Source: Methylotenera sp. (GTDB lineage: Bacteria > Pseudomonadota > Gammaproteobacteria > Burkholderiales > Methylophilaceae). Taken from it: a stretch of DNA of 64,000 nucleotides. Where the stretch lies: positions 62,001-126,000 of the forward strand of contig JAUXNQ010000037.1 in assembly GCA_030682715.1 (NCBI GenBank), read 5' to 3'. Positions 26,874 to 36,956 of this stretch are shown in pieces (position 1 is the first letter of the stretch; the number at the start of each line of letters is the position of its first letter). The position numbers were made by a program, and so were the translations under genes. Under the pieces are notes generated by a model. It had not been told where the DNA came from and ran no database searches. It saw nothing but the letters and a program-made list of their open reading frames with translations.

Positions 26874-28664
26874 ATGAAGCGTATTGCGCTACTCGGCATG
26901 CCGAATACTGGAAAATCCACGCTATTTAATCGCATTAGCGGTGCATCTGCACGTGTGGGTAATTGGCCTGGGATTACCGTTGATTTAATGAGCGCCAAAA
27001 TACTGCTGGGCGGCAATATTGTCGAGCTGATTGATTTACCTGGCATTTATGATCTTCACGGCTTTTCAGAAGATGAGCAAGTGGTTAGACACTTCATCAC
27101 AAACAATCCAGTCAATTTACTGGTGGTATTGCTTAATAGTACGCAAATTGACCGCCAGCTGTCGCTACTCCTACAAATTAAAAAGCTTGGCTTTCCTATC
27201 GTCCTTGCACTCAATATGGCGGACGAAGCAAAACGCGCTGGCATTACTATCGATACAGAAAGTTTAAGTCAAACCCTAGGCTTGCCAGTTATTCAGATTA
27301 GTGCAAAATATGGCGATGGCCTACCAAAAGCATTAGAGGCAGCCACATCCATTATCAATCAGCAAGATATAACGACTAATCCTCAAAGCATTAGCTTATT
27401 GCTAAAAGAAGAGCATGATATTGAACATGAAATGCATGAGCTTATTGAGCAACATGTTCAGATCCCGGCAACGCTTAACGACGACACCACAGATAAAATA
27501 GATAAACTGTTATTACACAAATGGTTCGGTTTGCCGCTATTTTTTGCTGCCATGTTTTTGCTGTTTCAGTTTATTTTTACGGTAGGTGCGCCTATACAAG
27601 ATGGCCTAGCTTGGCTACTAGACCTCATACGCACTGAGCTATTAGACCCGCTCTTTACCAACTCACCTAAATGGTTAAGCGGCCTGATGTTAGATGGTAT
27701 TTACAATGGCGTAGCGACTGTTGCAGCGTTCGTGCCCATCATTATTTTATTTTTCTTAGTCATGTCGATGGTAGAAGACAGCGGCTACTTATCACGCGCA
27801 GCTTTTCTCATGGATGCCATCATGGCAAAAATGGGCTTAGACGGACGTGGTTTTGTCATGATGCTCATGGGGTTTGGGTGTAATGTGCCAGCGATCATGG
27901 GGACTAGAATCATGCGCTCACGCAACATGCGCTTACTAACCATGCTCGTAATACCGCTATCATTATGCTCAGCCAGGATGCAAGTATTTATCTTTATGAT
28001 TGCAGCACTGTTTAGCACAAGTCACGCACCATTGGTATTATTTTCGTTATACGTGATGAGTTTTTTCACCATGTTCTTAACAGCCGTCTTATTTCAAAGC
28101 CAGTATAAAAATACAGAGCCATTTATTTTAGAACTACCGCCTTACCGCTTCCCAACACCACGCCAGATTGTGTTGCGAGGCTGGCATGAGGTAAAACACT
28201 TTTTGAACAGAGCAAGTAAGTTCATCGTATTGGGTGTTGTACTTGTATGGTTGTTGACCAACTTCCCAAGCAATGTAGCGCCAGCGAGCGTAGAGACCTA
28301 CGCAGGACAAATCGGTGTGTTTTTTGCGCCAATATTGGACCCAATCGGCATTAATCACGAACTTGCCATTGCCCTGATTTTTGGTTTTGTTGCTAAAGAA
28401 ATTGTAGTTGGCGCACTTGCCGTGATTTACGGCCTGCAAGGCGATGCACTCATGGCTCAAATGGCAACACAAATTGACTGGGTACAAGCCATGAGCTTTA
28501 TGCTATTCACTCTAATATACACCCCATGCCTATCTACGATTGCAACGATTAAAAATGAATCCAAAAGTACAGCCTTTATGTGGCTATCCATCATTTGGTC
28601 TTTAGGTCTTGCGTGGGTCGTCAGCTTTGCGTTCTACCAAGGCGCACGCTTACTTGGGTTCTAA
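26874..28664 (+). CDS. feoB: Ferrous iron transporter FeoB (short form)
   Basis: FeoB is the inner-membrane Fe2+ transporter with an N-terminal GTPase. Motifs: G1 GMPNTGKST (residues 7-15), GNWPGITVD, G3 DLPG, then NMADEAKR of the G4 region. Helices start near residue 215. The two Gate motifs are present (SLCSARMQVFIFM and VAKEIVVGALAVIYG), as is the GFGCNVPAIMGTR segment. At 596 aa it lacks much of the C-terminal part of the 773-aa E. coli protein, a common shorter form. Together with feoA and the upstream Fur box it forms a Fe(II) uptake operon; no feoC is seen. Confidence 0.95.
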   Translation: MKRIALLGMPNTGKSTLFNRISGASARVGNWPGITVDLMSAKILLGGNIVELIDLPGIYDLHGFSEDEQVVRHFITNNPVNLLVVLLNSTQIDRQLSLLLQIKKLGFPIVLALNMADEAKRAGITIDTESLSQTLGLPVIQISAKYGDGLPKALEAATSIINQQDITTNPQSISLLLKEEHDIEHEMHELIEQHVQIPATLNDDTTDKIDKLLLHKWFGLPLFFAAMFLLFQFIFTVGAPIQDGLAWLLDLIRTELLDPLFTNSPKWLSGLMLDGIYNGVATVAAFVPIIILFFLVMSMVEDSGYLSRAAFLMDAIMAKMGLDGRGFVMMLMGFGCNVPAIMGTRIMRSRNMRLLTMLVIPLSLCSARMQVFIFMIAALFSTSHAPLVLFSLYVMSFFTMFLTAVLFQSQYKNTEPFILELPPYRFPTPRQIVLRGWHEVKHFLNRASKFIVLGVVLVWLLTNFPSNVAPASVETYAGQIGVFFAPILDPIGINHELAIALIFGFVAKEIVVGALAVIYGLQGDALMAQMATQIDWVQAMSFMLFTLIYTPCLSTIATIKNESKSTAFMWLSIIWSLGLAWVVSFAFYQGARLLGF

Positions 28665-28672
28665 AGCCCACT

Positions 28673-28715
28673 AACCTTTCAACTAGTCGTCAAAATGATG
28701 TCCAATTGAAAGGTT
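28673..28715. other. Inverted repeat after feoB
   Basis: AACCTTTCAA (28673-28682) pairs perfectly with TTGAAAGGTT (28706-28715) across a 23-nt loop. It is 8 bases past the feoB stop. With no T run, it could end feoAB transcription only with help, or protect the mRNA 3' end. Confidence 0.5.
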
Positions 28716-28805
28716 GCAACCCAACAAAACTTAACACCCCTGACAACAAGCTTTACAATGTGACATAAGCACATCATTTAGCCTAAACCTCAGCCAAATT
28801 AAATC

Positions 28806-30095
28806 GTGACAAAACCATCCAACACCGTTAAAGCTCCAAAAGTTGCCATCATCGGCGGTGGCCCTGCTGGCTTAATGGCAGCAGAAACCTTAAGCCTCGC
28901 AGGTATCCATGTAGATTTATATGATGCAATGCCAACAGTAGGGCGTAAATTTCTGATGGCAGGTAAAGGTGGTATGAATATCACCCACTCAGAAGCGCTA
29001 ACACCGTTTCTGTCACGTTATGGCGCACATCAAGCACATATTGCCCCGCTACTCGATGTAATGAGCCCACAAGCATTACGTGAATGGATACATGCGCTAG
29101 GCATTGACACTTTCGTGGGCTCTTCTGGCCGTGTATTTCCAACCGACATGAAAGCCGCGCCACTATTACGTGCTTGGTTACACCGCCTACGTGAAGCTGG
29201 CGTTCATTTCCATATGCGTCACCGATGGATAGGCTGGGACAATCGCAATTTAAAGTTCAGCACCCCAGATGGAGAACTCACTTTTGATGCTGATGCAGTT
29301 GTGTTCGCTTTAGGTGGTGGTAGCTGGGCACGGCTAGGCTCTGACGGCGCTTGGGTAAACTTATTTAGCCACCTTAAAATATCAGTATCACCATTAAAAC
29401 CAGCCAATTGCGGCTTCAATACTCATTGGAGCGAACACCTCACCTCTCGCTTTGCTGGAACACCGCTCAAAACTATCGAGATATCCATCATTGATGAGCA
29501 CGCTCAAACTCACCGCAAACAAGGTGAATGCATGGTGACTGCGAATGGTATCGAGGGTGGCTTAATTTATGCCCTCTCTGCAAACATTCGTAACACTATC
29601 GACAACTATGGCGAGGCAACTATTTTTTTAGATCTATTACCTGACAGATCATTAGAACAAGTACTTGCTGACGTGATGCACCCTAGAGGCTCTCGCTCAT
29701 TATCGAGCCACCTCCAAAGTAGGCTTGGCATCAAAGGTATTAAAGCCGCTTTATTAAGAGAATTAGTGTCAGCTCAAGACTATAAGAACCCGACTAAACT
29801 GGGCAACGCAATTAAAGCGCTCCCACTAAAGCTAACCTCAACACGCCCAATTGACGAAGCAATTAGCAGTGCTGGTGGTGTTAATTTTGAATGTTTAAAT
29901 GAGCATCTGATGATAAAAGCATTGCCAGGCGTATTCTGTGCTGGAGAAATGCTAGATTGGGAAGCACCCACGGGCGGATATCTACTCACGGCGTGCTTTG
30001 CATCTGGCCGTAGCGCAGGCTTAGGCGTAATAGACTGGTTAAAAACTAAGGAAACGCGGAATAAGTCGCCGAGCGAGATAAAGTGCGCCCGCTAG
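28806..30095 (+). CDS. HI0933/BaiN-type FAD-dependent flavoprotein (TIGR03862-like)
   Basis: A 429-aa flavoprotein. The N-terminal FAD-binding IGGGPAGLMAAETL is followed by the family's AGKGGMNITHSE and GRVFPTDMKAAPLLRAWL, the ALGGGSWARLGSDG segment, and a C-terminal second nucleotide loop with FCAGEMLDWEAPTGGYLLTACFASG. Such proteins are FAD-dependent reductases of unknown substrate. The start is a GTG at 28806. The last 15 residues (K415-R429) are encoded by a repeat element inserted at the 3' end, replacing the original terminus. As the conserved FAD core ends before them, function may be intact. Confidence 0.9.
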   Translation: MTKPSNTVKAPKVAIIGGGPAGLMAAETLSLAGIHVDLYDAMPTVGRKFLMAGKGGMNITHSEALTPFLSRYGAHQAHIAPLLDVMSPQALREWIHALGIDTFVGSSGRVFPTDMKAAPLLRAWLHRLREAGVHFHMRHRWIGWDNRNLKFSTPDGELTFDADAVVFALGGGSWARLGSDGAWVNLFSHLKISVSPLKPANCGFNTHWSEHLTSRFAGTPLKTIEISIIDEHAQTHRKQGECMVTANGIEGGLIYALSANIRNTIDNYGEATIFLDLLPDRSLEQVLADVMHPRGSRSLSSHLQSRLGIKGIKAALLRELVSAQDYKNPTKLGNAIKALPLKLTSTRPIDEAISSAGGVNFECLNEHLMIKALPGVFCAGEMLDWEAPTGGYLLTACFASGRSAGLGVIDWLKTKETRNKSPSEIKCAR

Positions 30096-30320
30096 GGGGG
30101 CGTTAAGACGGCTGCTGAAGCAGCTCGGCTTAACGCCAAAGGCGCACGGAAACGCAGAAGCCGAGATAGTATGCGGTATACAGCGAGGTTGCGACAACCT
30201 TTGGTTGCGGTGTAGGCTAACTCGCAAGGCGATGTTAAGCCACTGAAAGTGGCGGCCGAAACCAAAAAACCGAGCAACGCAGCAATTTGCTCGCGCAGGC
30301 ACTTATTCCGCATTTACCTA
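30047..30320. mobile_element. MITE-like repeat, copy B (274 bp), inverted relative to copy A
   Basis: Left end TAAGGAAACGCGGAATAAGT; right end on the opposite strand TAGGTAAATGCGGAATAAGT: about 20 bp inverted ends with three mismatches. It shares most of its interior with copy A (24106-24315), but carries an extra segment of about 60-70 bp around 30196-30265 (including the hairpin-like gccactgaaagtggc). It has no transposase ORF. It overlaps the last codons of the flavoprotein gene and ends 34 bases before the decayed DUF486 gene. Confidence 0.78.
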
Positions 30321-30354
30321 ACTATTAATATGGCGCAGTTTACACAAATGCCGA

Positions 30355-30707
30355 TCATGTTCTAATCATGAAATAAACAGCCCGCATCAAACAAAGCCCC
30401 GCCCATAAAAAATCAAGCTTCATTGGCTGTTGCATATAAAAACCGCAAATGGAACAAACACGCTTAAAGTAATCACCTCTTGCAACATCTTAAGCTGCGC
30501 GAGTGACATGACAGTAAATCCAATACGGTTTGCTGGCGCCTGAAATAAATATTCTAAGAGCGCAACGCCCCAACTAACAAGTGCTGCAATTATCCACGGT
30601 TTATTATTAATATTTTTTAAATGGGCATACCATGCAAACGTCATAAATACGTTCGAAATGGTAAGTAATAAGATTGTTTTAAAAATGACTGGCATAGCTG
30701 GCAACAC
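30355..30707 (-). pseudogene. DUF486 (DMT-superfamily) membrane protein gene, frameshifted
   Basis: The intact part encodes 90 or so residues of a DUF486 protein with three helices (ILLLTISNVFMTFAWYAHLK, AALVSWGVALLEYLFQAPANRIG, LKMLQEVITLSVFVPFAVF), then hits a premature stop at 30420. A one-base change in the 5-T run near 30440 would continue the family C-terminus, FYMQQPMKLDFLWAGLCLM...VYF, to a TGA at 30355. Full DUF486 proteins are about 110-117 aa with four helices; the family is close to small drug/metabolite transporters with no assigned substrate. The break may be a true mutation or a homopolymer sequencing error. Confidence 0.85.
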
Positions 30708-30793
30708 CTAATCGGAATTAACCCTAACAGGGCATGTTAACTAACCACTATGCGAAATGTCGCATCTATAAAGCGCTCATGCCTAATCGCTAA

Positions 30794-31144
<351 letters not shown>

Positions 31145-31201
31145 CTAAAAGTATTTAGTTTCTATCATTTATAATTTATTACTTAAAATGCTCTTGCTTA
31201 T

Positions 31202-31226
31202 ATATTTAGGCAACTACCCTAAATAT
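31202..31226. other. Hairpin between nadE and glnB
   Basis: A perfect 9-bp stem (ATATTTAGG at 31202-31210, CCTAAATAT at 31218-31226) with a 7-nt loop lies between the nadE stop and the glnB start. There is no T run on the minus strand. It could be a weak terminator or attenuator that lets glnB be expressed separately. Confidence 0.45.
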
Positions 31227-31277
31227 TAATCTTGGGGCCTTATTTTAAATCAACATGCTTAGTTTAAGTCTAGATGC

Positions 31278-32897
31278 TTAGTTTAATCTAGTTTTCCAAT
31301 ATTCGCTTAGCTTCGCAGTAATGGGGTAACGTCTGTCCTTACCAAAACCTTTGTCAGTAATACGCACGCCTACTGGTGATTGTCTACGCTTATACTCATT
31401 TCGGTCAATCATGGCAATCACACGATTAATATCTTCAATCGGGTAGCCTAATGCAACAATGCCTGTGCGAGACAAATCATCTTCAACATAGGCTTCAATA
31501 ATGGCATCTAACACATCGTATGGCGGCAGGCTATCTTGGTCAACCTGGTTAGCTCTCAACTCGGCAGATGGCGGGCGTGTGATAATACGTTCTGGAATCA
31601 CCCGTGAAAGTTGGTTGCGATACGCACATAGCTGATACACCAACGTTTTAGGCACATCTTTCAGCAACGCAAAACCACCTGCCATGTCACCATACAATGT
31701 ACAGTAGCCCACAGCCATCTCACTCTTGTTACCTGTTGTGACGACGATACTGCCAAATTTGTTTGATATTGCCATCAACAACATGCCACGTATACGCGCT
31801 TGTAAATTCTCTTCAGTCGCGTCAAATGGCATATCGCCGAATTGTGGTGATAATGCTGTTAAATATGCTTCATATAACGGTTTAATTGCAATTTCGCTAT
31901 ACTCAATACCCACAATTTCAGCCATCTCACGCGCATCATTCACACTGATATCGGCGGTAAACTCCGATGGCATCATCACGGCATGTACTTTATCAGCACC
32001 AATGGCATCCACTGCCAAAGCTAACGTTAAGGCAGAGTCCACACCGCCTGATAGGCCAATCACAACGCCAGGAAAGCCATTTTTATTCACATAATCAGCG
32101 AGCCCTAGTTTTAATGCATGATAAACAGTCGCCTCAAGGGATAAATTTGGCGTTATTTTTCCATACGCTGGCTGAGCATGTTCAAAATGAACGATTTCCA
32201 ACTGGGGCTCAAATGCAGGTAACTCACACATGAGGTCACCCTGCGCATTTAATACAAAAGAAGCACCATCAAATACCAACTCATCTTGTCCACCAACCAT
32301 GTTGACATAGACTATTGGCAAATTATTTTCTACCGCGCGTTGCTTTAAAACCTCAAACCGAGCACTCTGCTTCTTCATGTGATACGGTGAGCCATTCATG
32401 GCGATCAACAACTCTGCACCTGCCATTTTCGCAAGCAATGCGGGTTTTGGTTCCCACACATCTGCGCAAATTAAAACACCCACCTTAACGCCACCGTGAT
32501 TAAAAACTAGCGCATCAGACCCAGGTTCAAAATAACGCGCTTCATCAAACACGCCGTAATTTGGTAATTCCTGTTTATGATAAGTTGCAATAATATTGCC
32601 GCCTTCCAACACTGACGCAGCATTAAAACATTGCTCCCCTTCTTGGTGCGGATGCCCAACAATGACAGCAATATCAGGCAATTGCTTGGCTAATGCAAGC
32701 AACGCAACTTCACATGCCAACAAGAAATCTGGTCGTAATAACAAATCCTCAGGAGAGTAGCCACATAGAGAAAGCTCAGGGGTCACCATTAAGGTTGCCC
32801 CCTGAGCTTTAGCTAAGATGGCATTGGTGACGATTTTTTTTGCATTGCCAGCTAGGTCGCCGACTATGCAGTTCATTTGCGCGATTGCAATTTTCAT
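31278..32897 (-). CDS. nadE: Glutamine-dependent NAD+ synthetase
   Basis: The 539-aa enzyme forms NAD from deamido-NAD using glutamine. The N-terminal nitrilase-type glutaminase domain (about 1-255) has the catalytic Cys in VGVLICADVWEP. The C-terminal synthetase domain (about 270-539) has the PP-loop SGGVDSAL and a TTGNKSEMAVGY segment. The start MKIAIAQMNCIVGDLAGN is typical. It leads the nadE-glnB pair with a 145-base gap containing a hairpin. Confidence 0.97.
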   Translation of the reverse strand: MKIAIAQMNCIVGDLAGNAKKIVTNAILAKAQGATLMVTPELSLCGYSPEDLLLRPDFLLACEVALLALAKQLPDIAVIVGHPHQEGEQCFNAASVLEGGNIIATYHKQELPNYGVFDEARYFEPGSDALVFNHGGVKVGVLICADVWEPKPALLAKMAGAELLIAMNGSPYHMKKQSARFEVLKQRAVENNLPIVYVNMVGGQDELVFDGASFVLNAQGDLMCELPAFEPQLEIVHFEHAQPAYGKITPNLSLEATVYHALKLGLADYVNKNGFPGVVIGLSGGVDSALTLALAVDAIGADKVHAVMMPSEFTADISVNDAREMAEIVGIEYSEIAIKPLYEAYLTALSPQFGDMPFDATEENLQARIRGMLLMAISNKFGSIVVTTGNKSEMAVGYCTLYGDMAGGFALLKDVPKTLVYQLCAYRNQLSRVIPERIITRPPSAELRANQVDQDSLPPYDVLDAIIEAYVEDDLSRTGIVALGYPIEDINRVIAMIDRNEYKRRQSPVGVRITDKGFGKDRRYPITAKLSEYWKTRLN

Positions 32898-32954
32898 TGA
32901 TATTTCATTGATGAATGACTACTCTAAATAGATAGAAACAAATAGCTGATACGC

Positions 32955-33917
32955 TTAATAACTACCACCCGCATCTTTAATCAACTTGATGATTTCTGTA
33001 TGCTGCCCTTTAAGGGCATAAACTAATGCCGTTAACCCATACTGATCTTTGGCTTTCACTTTTGCCTTATGCTCAAGTAACAACTTCACCAACTCAGTAT
33101 CTCCGTTATCTACAGCAACGTGTAGTAAAGGTGTGCCTTCTGAATCTAGATTATTCACGTTAGCGCCAGCACTCACCAACACACGGACGACTTCCATTTG
33201 CTTCTTTTTGACAGCCCACGTGAGCGCTGTCCATTTTGATGTGTCTTTTTGATTAACCTGCGCACCACGCTTAAGTAAATAATCTACGACTGGTGCATGT
33301 CCCTCACGCCCAGCAATCATCATCGCTGTCACACCAACGCTATCTTGCTTATGCAAATCCACTTTGTTATCTACTAACACTTTAACCGTTTCAACATCAC
33401 CACTTTTAGCTGCATGCATGAGTACAGTTTTGCCATCATCACTTTTAATGTTGACATCAGCGCCATGCTTCACTAACAACGCAACTGTTTCTGCATATCC
33501 AGATGAAGCGGCAAGACCAAACGCGCTCCAGCCTGCACCATCTCTGACAGAAGAGTCAGCACCCAACTCTAATAGTTTTTTTACACTCGCGACATGATTC
33601 TTTTTCGCGGCAAACATTAAAGCTGTCCACGCATCATTATCCTTAGCGTTAATGTCTGCACCTTTTGCCACAAGCGCGGCAACTACATCGGCATTGTCTT
33701 TACGAGCGGCATACATTAAAGCGGTAATACCTTCATCATCTTTAATATTAGGGTTAGCGCCACTTGCCAACATTGCATTGACCGTTGCTACATCGCCTTT
33801 TGAGGCCACTGTAAGGAGATAAGCGACATCCTCTGCAGCGTGTGCCAGCGAAACAGACATCAGCGCTGCTAGTAGCAAGGGAAATAAACGTATAGCCAAA
33901 GTTTGCATAGGTTTCAC
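32955..33917 (-). CDS. Periplasmic ankyrin-repeat protein
   Basis: A 320-aa secreted protein with a signal peptide ending at AHA (about residue 27) followed by eight or nine consecutive ankyrin repeats that fill the rest. Typical units read GITALMYAARKDNADVVAALVAKGADIN and AWTALMFAAKKNHVASVKKLLELGADSS in outline. Ankyrin repeats mediate protein contacts; a partner is not known. The track start is a GTG with an AGAGAG about 10 nt upstream; an ATG three codons further (33908) is an alternative. It lies between nadE and sucD on the minus strand, 19 bases past the sucD stop. Confidence 0.88.
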   Translation of the reverse strand: MKPMQTLAIRLFPLLLAALMSVSLAHAAEDVAYLLTVASKGDVATVNAMLASGANPNIKDDEGITALMYAARKDNADVVAALVAKGADINAKDNDAWTALMFAAKKNHVASVKKLLELGADSSVRDGAGWSAFGLAASSGYAETVALLVKHGADVNIKSDDGKTVLMHAAKSGDVETVKVLVDNKVDLHKQDSVGVTAMMIAGREGHAPVVDYLLKRGAQVNQKDTSKWTALTWAVKKKQMEVVRVLVSAGANVNNLDSEGTPLLHVAVDNGDTELVKLLLEHKAKVKAKDQYGLTALVYALKGQHTEIIKLIKDAGGSY

Positions 33918-33936
33918 TGAGTTATCGCTCTCTTAA

Positions 33937-34818
33937 TCAAAGATTTTTCTGACGCATTGCAGCGAGAACAGCTTCACCCAAGCCCGCAGGTGAACTCGCA
34001 ACAACCGCACCAGCTATTTCCAATGCACGAATCTTATCTGCCGCCTTACCACTACCGCCAGAAATAATCGCACCCGCATGCCCCATGCGCTTACCAGCAG
34101 GCGCAGTCTGCCCTGCAATATAAGCGGCTACAGGTTTGCTCACATTACTTTTAATAAACTCAGCGGCGGCCTCTTCATCTGACCCACCGATTTCACCCAC
34201 CATAATAATGACTTCAGTTTCGGCATCGGCTTCAAACATTTCTAAACATTCAATAAAGTTAAGCCCCTTGATTGGGTCTCCACCAATGCCCACACAAGTA
34301 CTTTGTCCTAGGTTCAATGCAGTGGTTTGATGCACAGCCTCATAGGTGAGTGTACCAGAGCGGGAGACTACGCCCACTTTTCCGCGCAAGTGAATGCTGC
34401 CTGGCATAATGCCGATTTTGCATTCATCTGGCGTAATTACGCCTGGGCAGTTTGGCCCAATTAAACGCGTACCATTGGCTTTTAATGCCGCTTTTACATT
34501 CAACATATCTAAAACAGGGATGCCTTCAGTAATACAAATAATCAGCTCAATGCCTGCATCGCTTGCTTCTAAGATAGAGTCTGCGGCAAACGCTGGTGGC
34601 ACATAAATAACACTGGCGTTTGCGCCTGTTGTACGCACTGCATCGCGCATGGTGTTGAACACGGGTAAGCCTAGATGTAACTGGCCACCCTTACCTGGGG
34701 TCACACCACCAACCATTTGTGTACCATAAGCCAGCGCTTGCTCAGAGTGAAAAGTACCTTGCTTACCAGTAAAGCCTTGGCATAACACTTTGGTGTTTTT
34801 ATTAACTAAGATACTCAT
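33937..34818 (-). CDS. sucD: Succinyl-CoA synthetase alpha subunit
   Basis: SucD binds CoA and carries the phosphohistidine intermediate. The 293-aa sequence (E. coli 289) begins [27 protein letters not shown] and contains [10 protein letters not shown], the ARMGHAGAI-like [13 protein letters not shown] with the active-site His, and the family end. It overlaps sucC by 4 bases, so the subunits are co-translated. In methylotrophs the pair supplies succinyl-CoA for lysine and haem synthesis even when the TCA cycle is incomplete; whether that applies here cannot be told from this window. Confidence 0.97.
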   Translation of the reverse strand: MSILVNKNTKVLCQGFTGKQGTFHSEQALAYGTQMVGGVTPGKGGQLHLGLPVFNTMRDAVRTTGANASVIYVPPAFAADSILEASDAGIELIICITEGIPVLDMLNVKAALKANGTRLIGPNCPGVITPDECKIGIMPGSIHLRGKVGVVSRSGTLTYEAVHQTTALNLGQSTCVGIGGDPIKGLNFIECLEMFEADAETEVIIMVGEIGGSDEEAAAEFIKSNVSKPVAAYIAGQTAPAGKRMGHAGAIISGGSGKAADKIRALEIAGAVVASSPAGLGEAVLAAMRQKNL

Positions 34819-35978
34819 GCCACCACCGCCTTTACAGCTTGCTGTGCTGCATCTGTTAAACCCTCGGCAGAAATAATATTAAGCCCACTTGTTTGTAACA
34901 TTTTTTTACCTAAATCCACATTAGTACCTTCTAAACGCACAATCACAGGGATTTGCATACCGACTTCTCGCACGGCAGTAATAATGCCTTCTGCGATGAT
35001 ATCGCAACGCATAATACCGCCGAAAATATTCACTAAAATTGCTTTCACATTGCTATCAGCTAAAATAATTTTGAACGCTTTAGCGACCGTTTCTGCAGTG
35101 GCACCACCGCCCACATCTAGAAAGTTAGCTGGCATGCCGCCATGTAACTTAATCAAATCCATGGTCGCCATCGCAAGGCCAGCACCGTTGACCATACAGC
35201 CAATATTACCGTTAAGCGCGATATAGTTTAAACCTGCATGATGCGCAACGGCTTCTTTGCTATCTTCCTGACTCCAGTCACGTTGCTCAGCGAGTGCTTT
35301 TTGACGATACAAGGCATTGTCATCGACGCTCATTTTGCAATCTAACGCAAAAAGCTTGCCGTCAGTTGTCACCACCAGTGGGTTAATTTCCAGCAAGGCC
35401 AAATCATTGTCTTTGAATAAACGGTATAAGCCTTTTAACAATTTAGTAAAAGCGCCTATCTGATCGCCACTTAAATCGAGCTTGAAGGCTAAATTACGTG
35501 CTTGAAAATCCACCAAACCATTGAGTGGATCACAGACTTCTTGCAGGATTTTATCTGGGCTAGTCTGCGCAATCTCTTCAATATCCATGCCACCAGCCAC
35601 TGATGCCACCACCACGATGCGCTCTAATGTTCTATCCACAAGCATCGATAAATAAAGTTCACGAGCAATAGGTAAGGTCTCTTCAATCAATACCTGATTA
35701 ACTGGCTGACCATCAGGCGCATTTTGATAAGTGACTAGCGTTTTACCTAATAACTCATTCGCTACATTTTGAGCCTCGGTAGCCGATTTCACCACTTTCA
35801 CACCACCAGCTTTACCGCGACCGCCAGCGTGTACTTGTGCTTTAACTACCCAACCCTCGCTAGCGATTTCGGTAGTAACGCCTACCGCTTCTTTCGCAAC
35901 GGCAACCACTTGACCGCGAGGTACTGGAATACCATATTTTTGAAGCAACGTTTTAGCTTGATACTCATGCAAATTCAT
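34815..35978 (-). CDS. sucC: Succinyl-CoA synthetase beta subunit
   Basis: SucC binds the nucleotide and succinate. The 387-aa protein (E. coli 388) opens [22 protein letters not shown], with the ATP-grasp [18 protein letters not shown], the [13 protein letters not shown] metal site, and the [17 protein letters not shown] segment. It is the first gene of the sucCD pair. It is divergent from serB, with about 140 bases between them for promoters. Confidence 0.97.
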   Translation of the reverse strand: MNLHEYQAKTLLQKYGIPVPRGQVVAVAKEAVGVTTEIASEGWVVKAQVHAGGRGKAGGVKVVKSATEAQNVANELLGKTLVTYQNAPDGQPVNQVLIEETLPIARELYLSMLVDRTLERIVVVASVAGGMDIEEIAQTSPDKILQEVCDPLNGLVDFQARNLAFKLDLSGDQIGAFTKLLKGLYRLFKDNDLALLEINPLVVTTDGKLFALDCKMSVDDNALYRQKALAEQRDWSQEDSKEAVAHHAGLNYIALNGNIGCMVNGAGLAMATMDLIKLHGGMPANFLDVGGGATAETVAKAFKIILADSNVKAILVNIFGGIMRCDIIAEGIITAVREVGMQIPVIVRLEGTNVDLGKKMLQTSGLNIISAEGLTDAAQQAVKAVVA

Positions 35979-36116
35979 AAAAATAGCTCTATTTAAAGGT
36001 TATGCACATTTTCTCGCAATTCAGAGAAATGCGCTAGCAAAGTAATGTAAGTTGATGTCATTAATGAAGTGGTTAGTCGAGTGTATAATAAAACTTTACG
36101 TTCTGATTGCTTACTT

Positions 36117-36956
36117 ATGCGTTTAGTTGTTCAAGGCTCAGCCATTACTTTTGCACATTTAGCTCATATTCATCAACTTTGCGCCTCTAGCGTCCAGTTT
36201 ATTCAAATTGCACAACATGGCTACTATTTAGCCAATCAGTCTGAAATAAATCCATCTATTCAGCAGTTTTGTGCTGATCAAAAAATTGACTGCGCTTACG
36301 TAGAAAACAATCAATTTATTCAAAATTTTGGTTTATGTGTGATGGATATGGATTCAACACTCATCAGTATTGAGTGTATTGATGAAATTGCAGATATGGT
36401 CGGCTTAAAACCACAAGTGGCCGCTATTACAGAGCGCGCCATGCAAGGTGAGTTGGATTTTGCACAAAGCCTACGCGAGCGTGTGGCATTACTGGAAGGC
36501 CTGCAAGAGTCAGACTTGATGCGCGTACTTAACGAACGCCTGCAACTTAACCCAGGTGCGCAACAATGGATAGACACCTGCAAAGCTAACAATATCACTA
36601 CCTTGCTGGTTTCTGGTGGCTTTAACTTTTTTGCTGACCGTGTAAAATCCATGTTAGGGCTAGATTATGCAGTAGCAAATACGTTAGAGATTATTGACGG
36701 TAAACTAACAGGTAAGATTTTAGGCAATATTGTTGATGCTCAAACCAAAGCAGACGAATTAATTAAACTACGCGACCGTTTAGGTTTAAATGCATCACAA
36801 ACCATTGCGATTGGTGATGGCGCCAATGACCTAAAAATGATGTCCGTTGCAGGGGTGGGCGTTGCTTACCATGCAAAACCAGTGGCACAAGCACAAGCCA
36901 CTTATGCGCTTAATTACGTTGGTTTAGATGGTGTCATCAATTTGTTTGCCAGCTAG
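36117..36956 (+). CDS. serB: Phosphoserine phosphatase
   Basis: SerB removes phosphate from phosphoserine in the last step of serine synthesis. From the ATG at 36117 it has 279 aa, with the HAD motif I DMDST (catalytic D77 and D79), motif II LLVSGGFNFFADRV, and motif IV AIGDGANDLKMMSVAG. The N-terminal half (1-70) is a short ACT-like regulatory region. A longer frame from 36069 would add 16 residues with no support. Its end overlaps the convergent ferritin-like gene by 33 bases. Confidence 0.96.
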   Translation: MRLVVQGSAITFAHLAHIHQLCASSVQFIQIAQHGYYLANQSEINPSIQQFCADQKIDCAYVENNQFIQNFGLCVMDMDSTLISIECIDEIADMVGLKPQVAAITERAMQGELDFAQSLRERVALLEGLQESDLMRVLNERLQLNPGAQQWIDTCKANNITTLLVSGGFNFFADRVKSMLGLDYAVANTLEIIDGKLTGKILGNIVDAQTKADELIKLRDRLGLNASQTIAIGDGANDLKMMSVAGVGVAYHAKPVAQAQATYALNYVGLDGVINLFAS

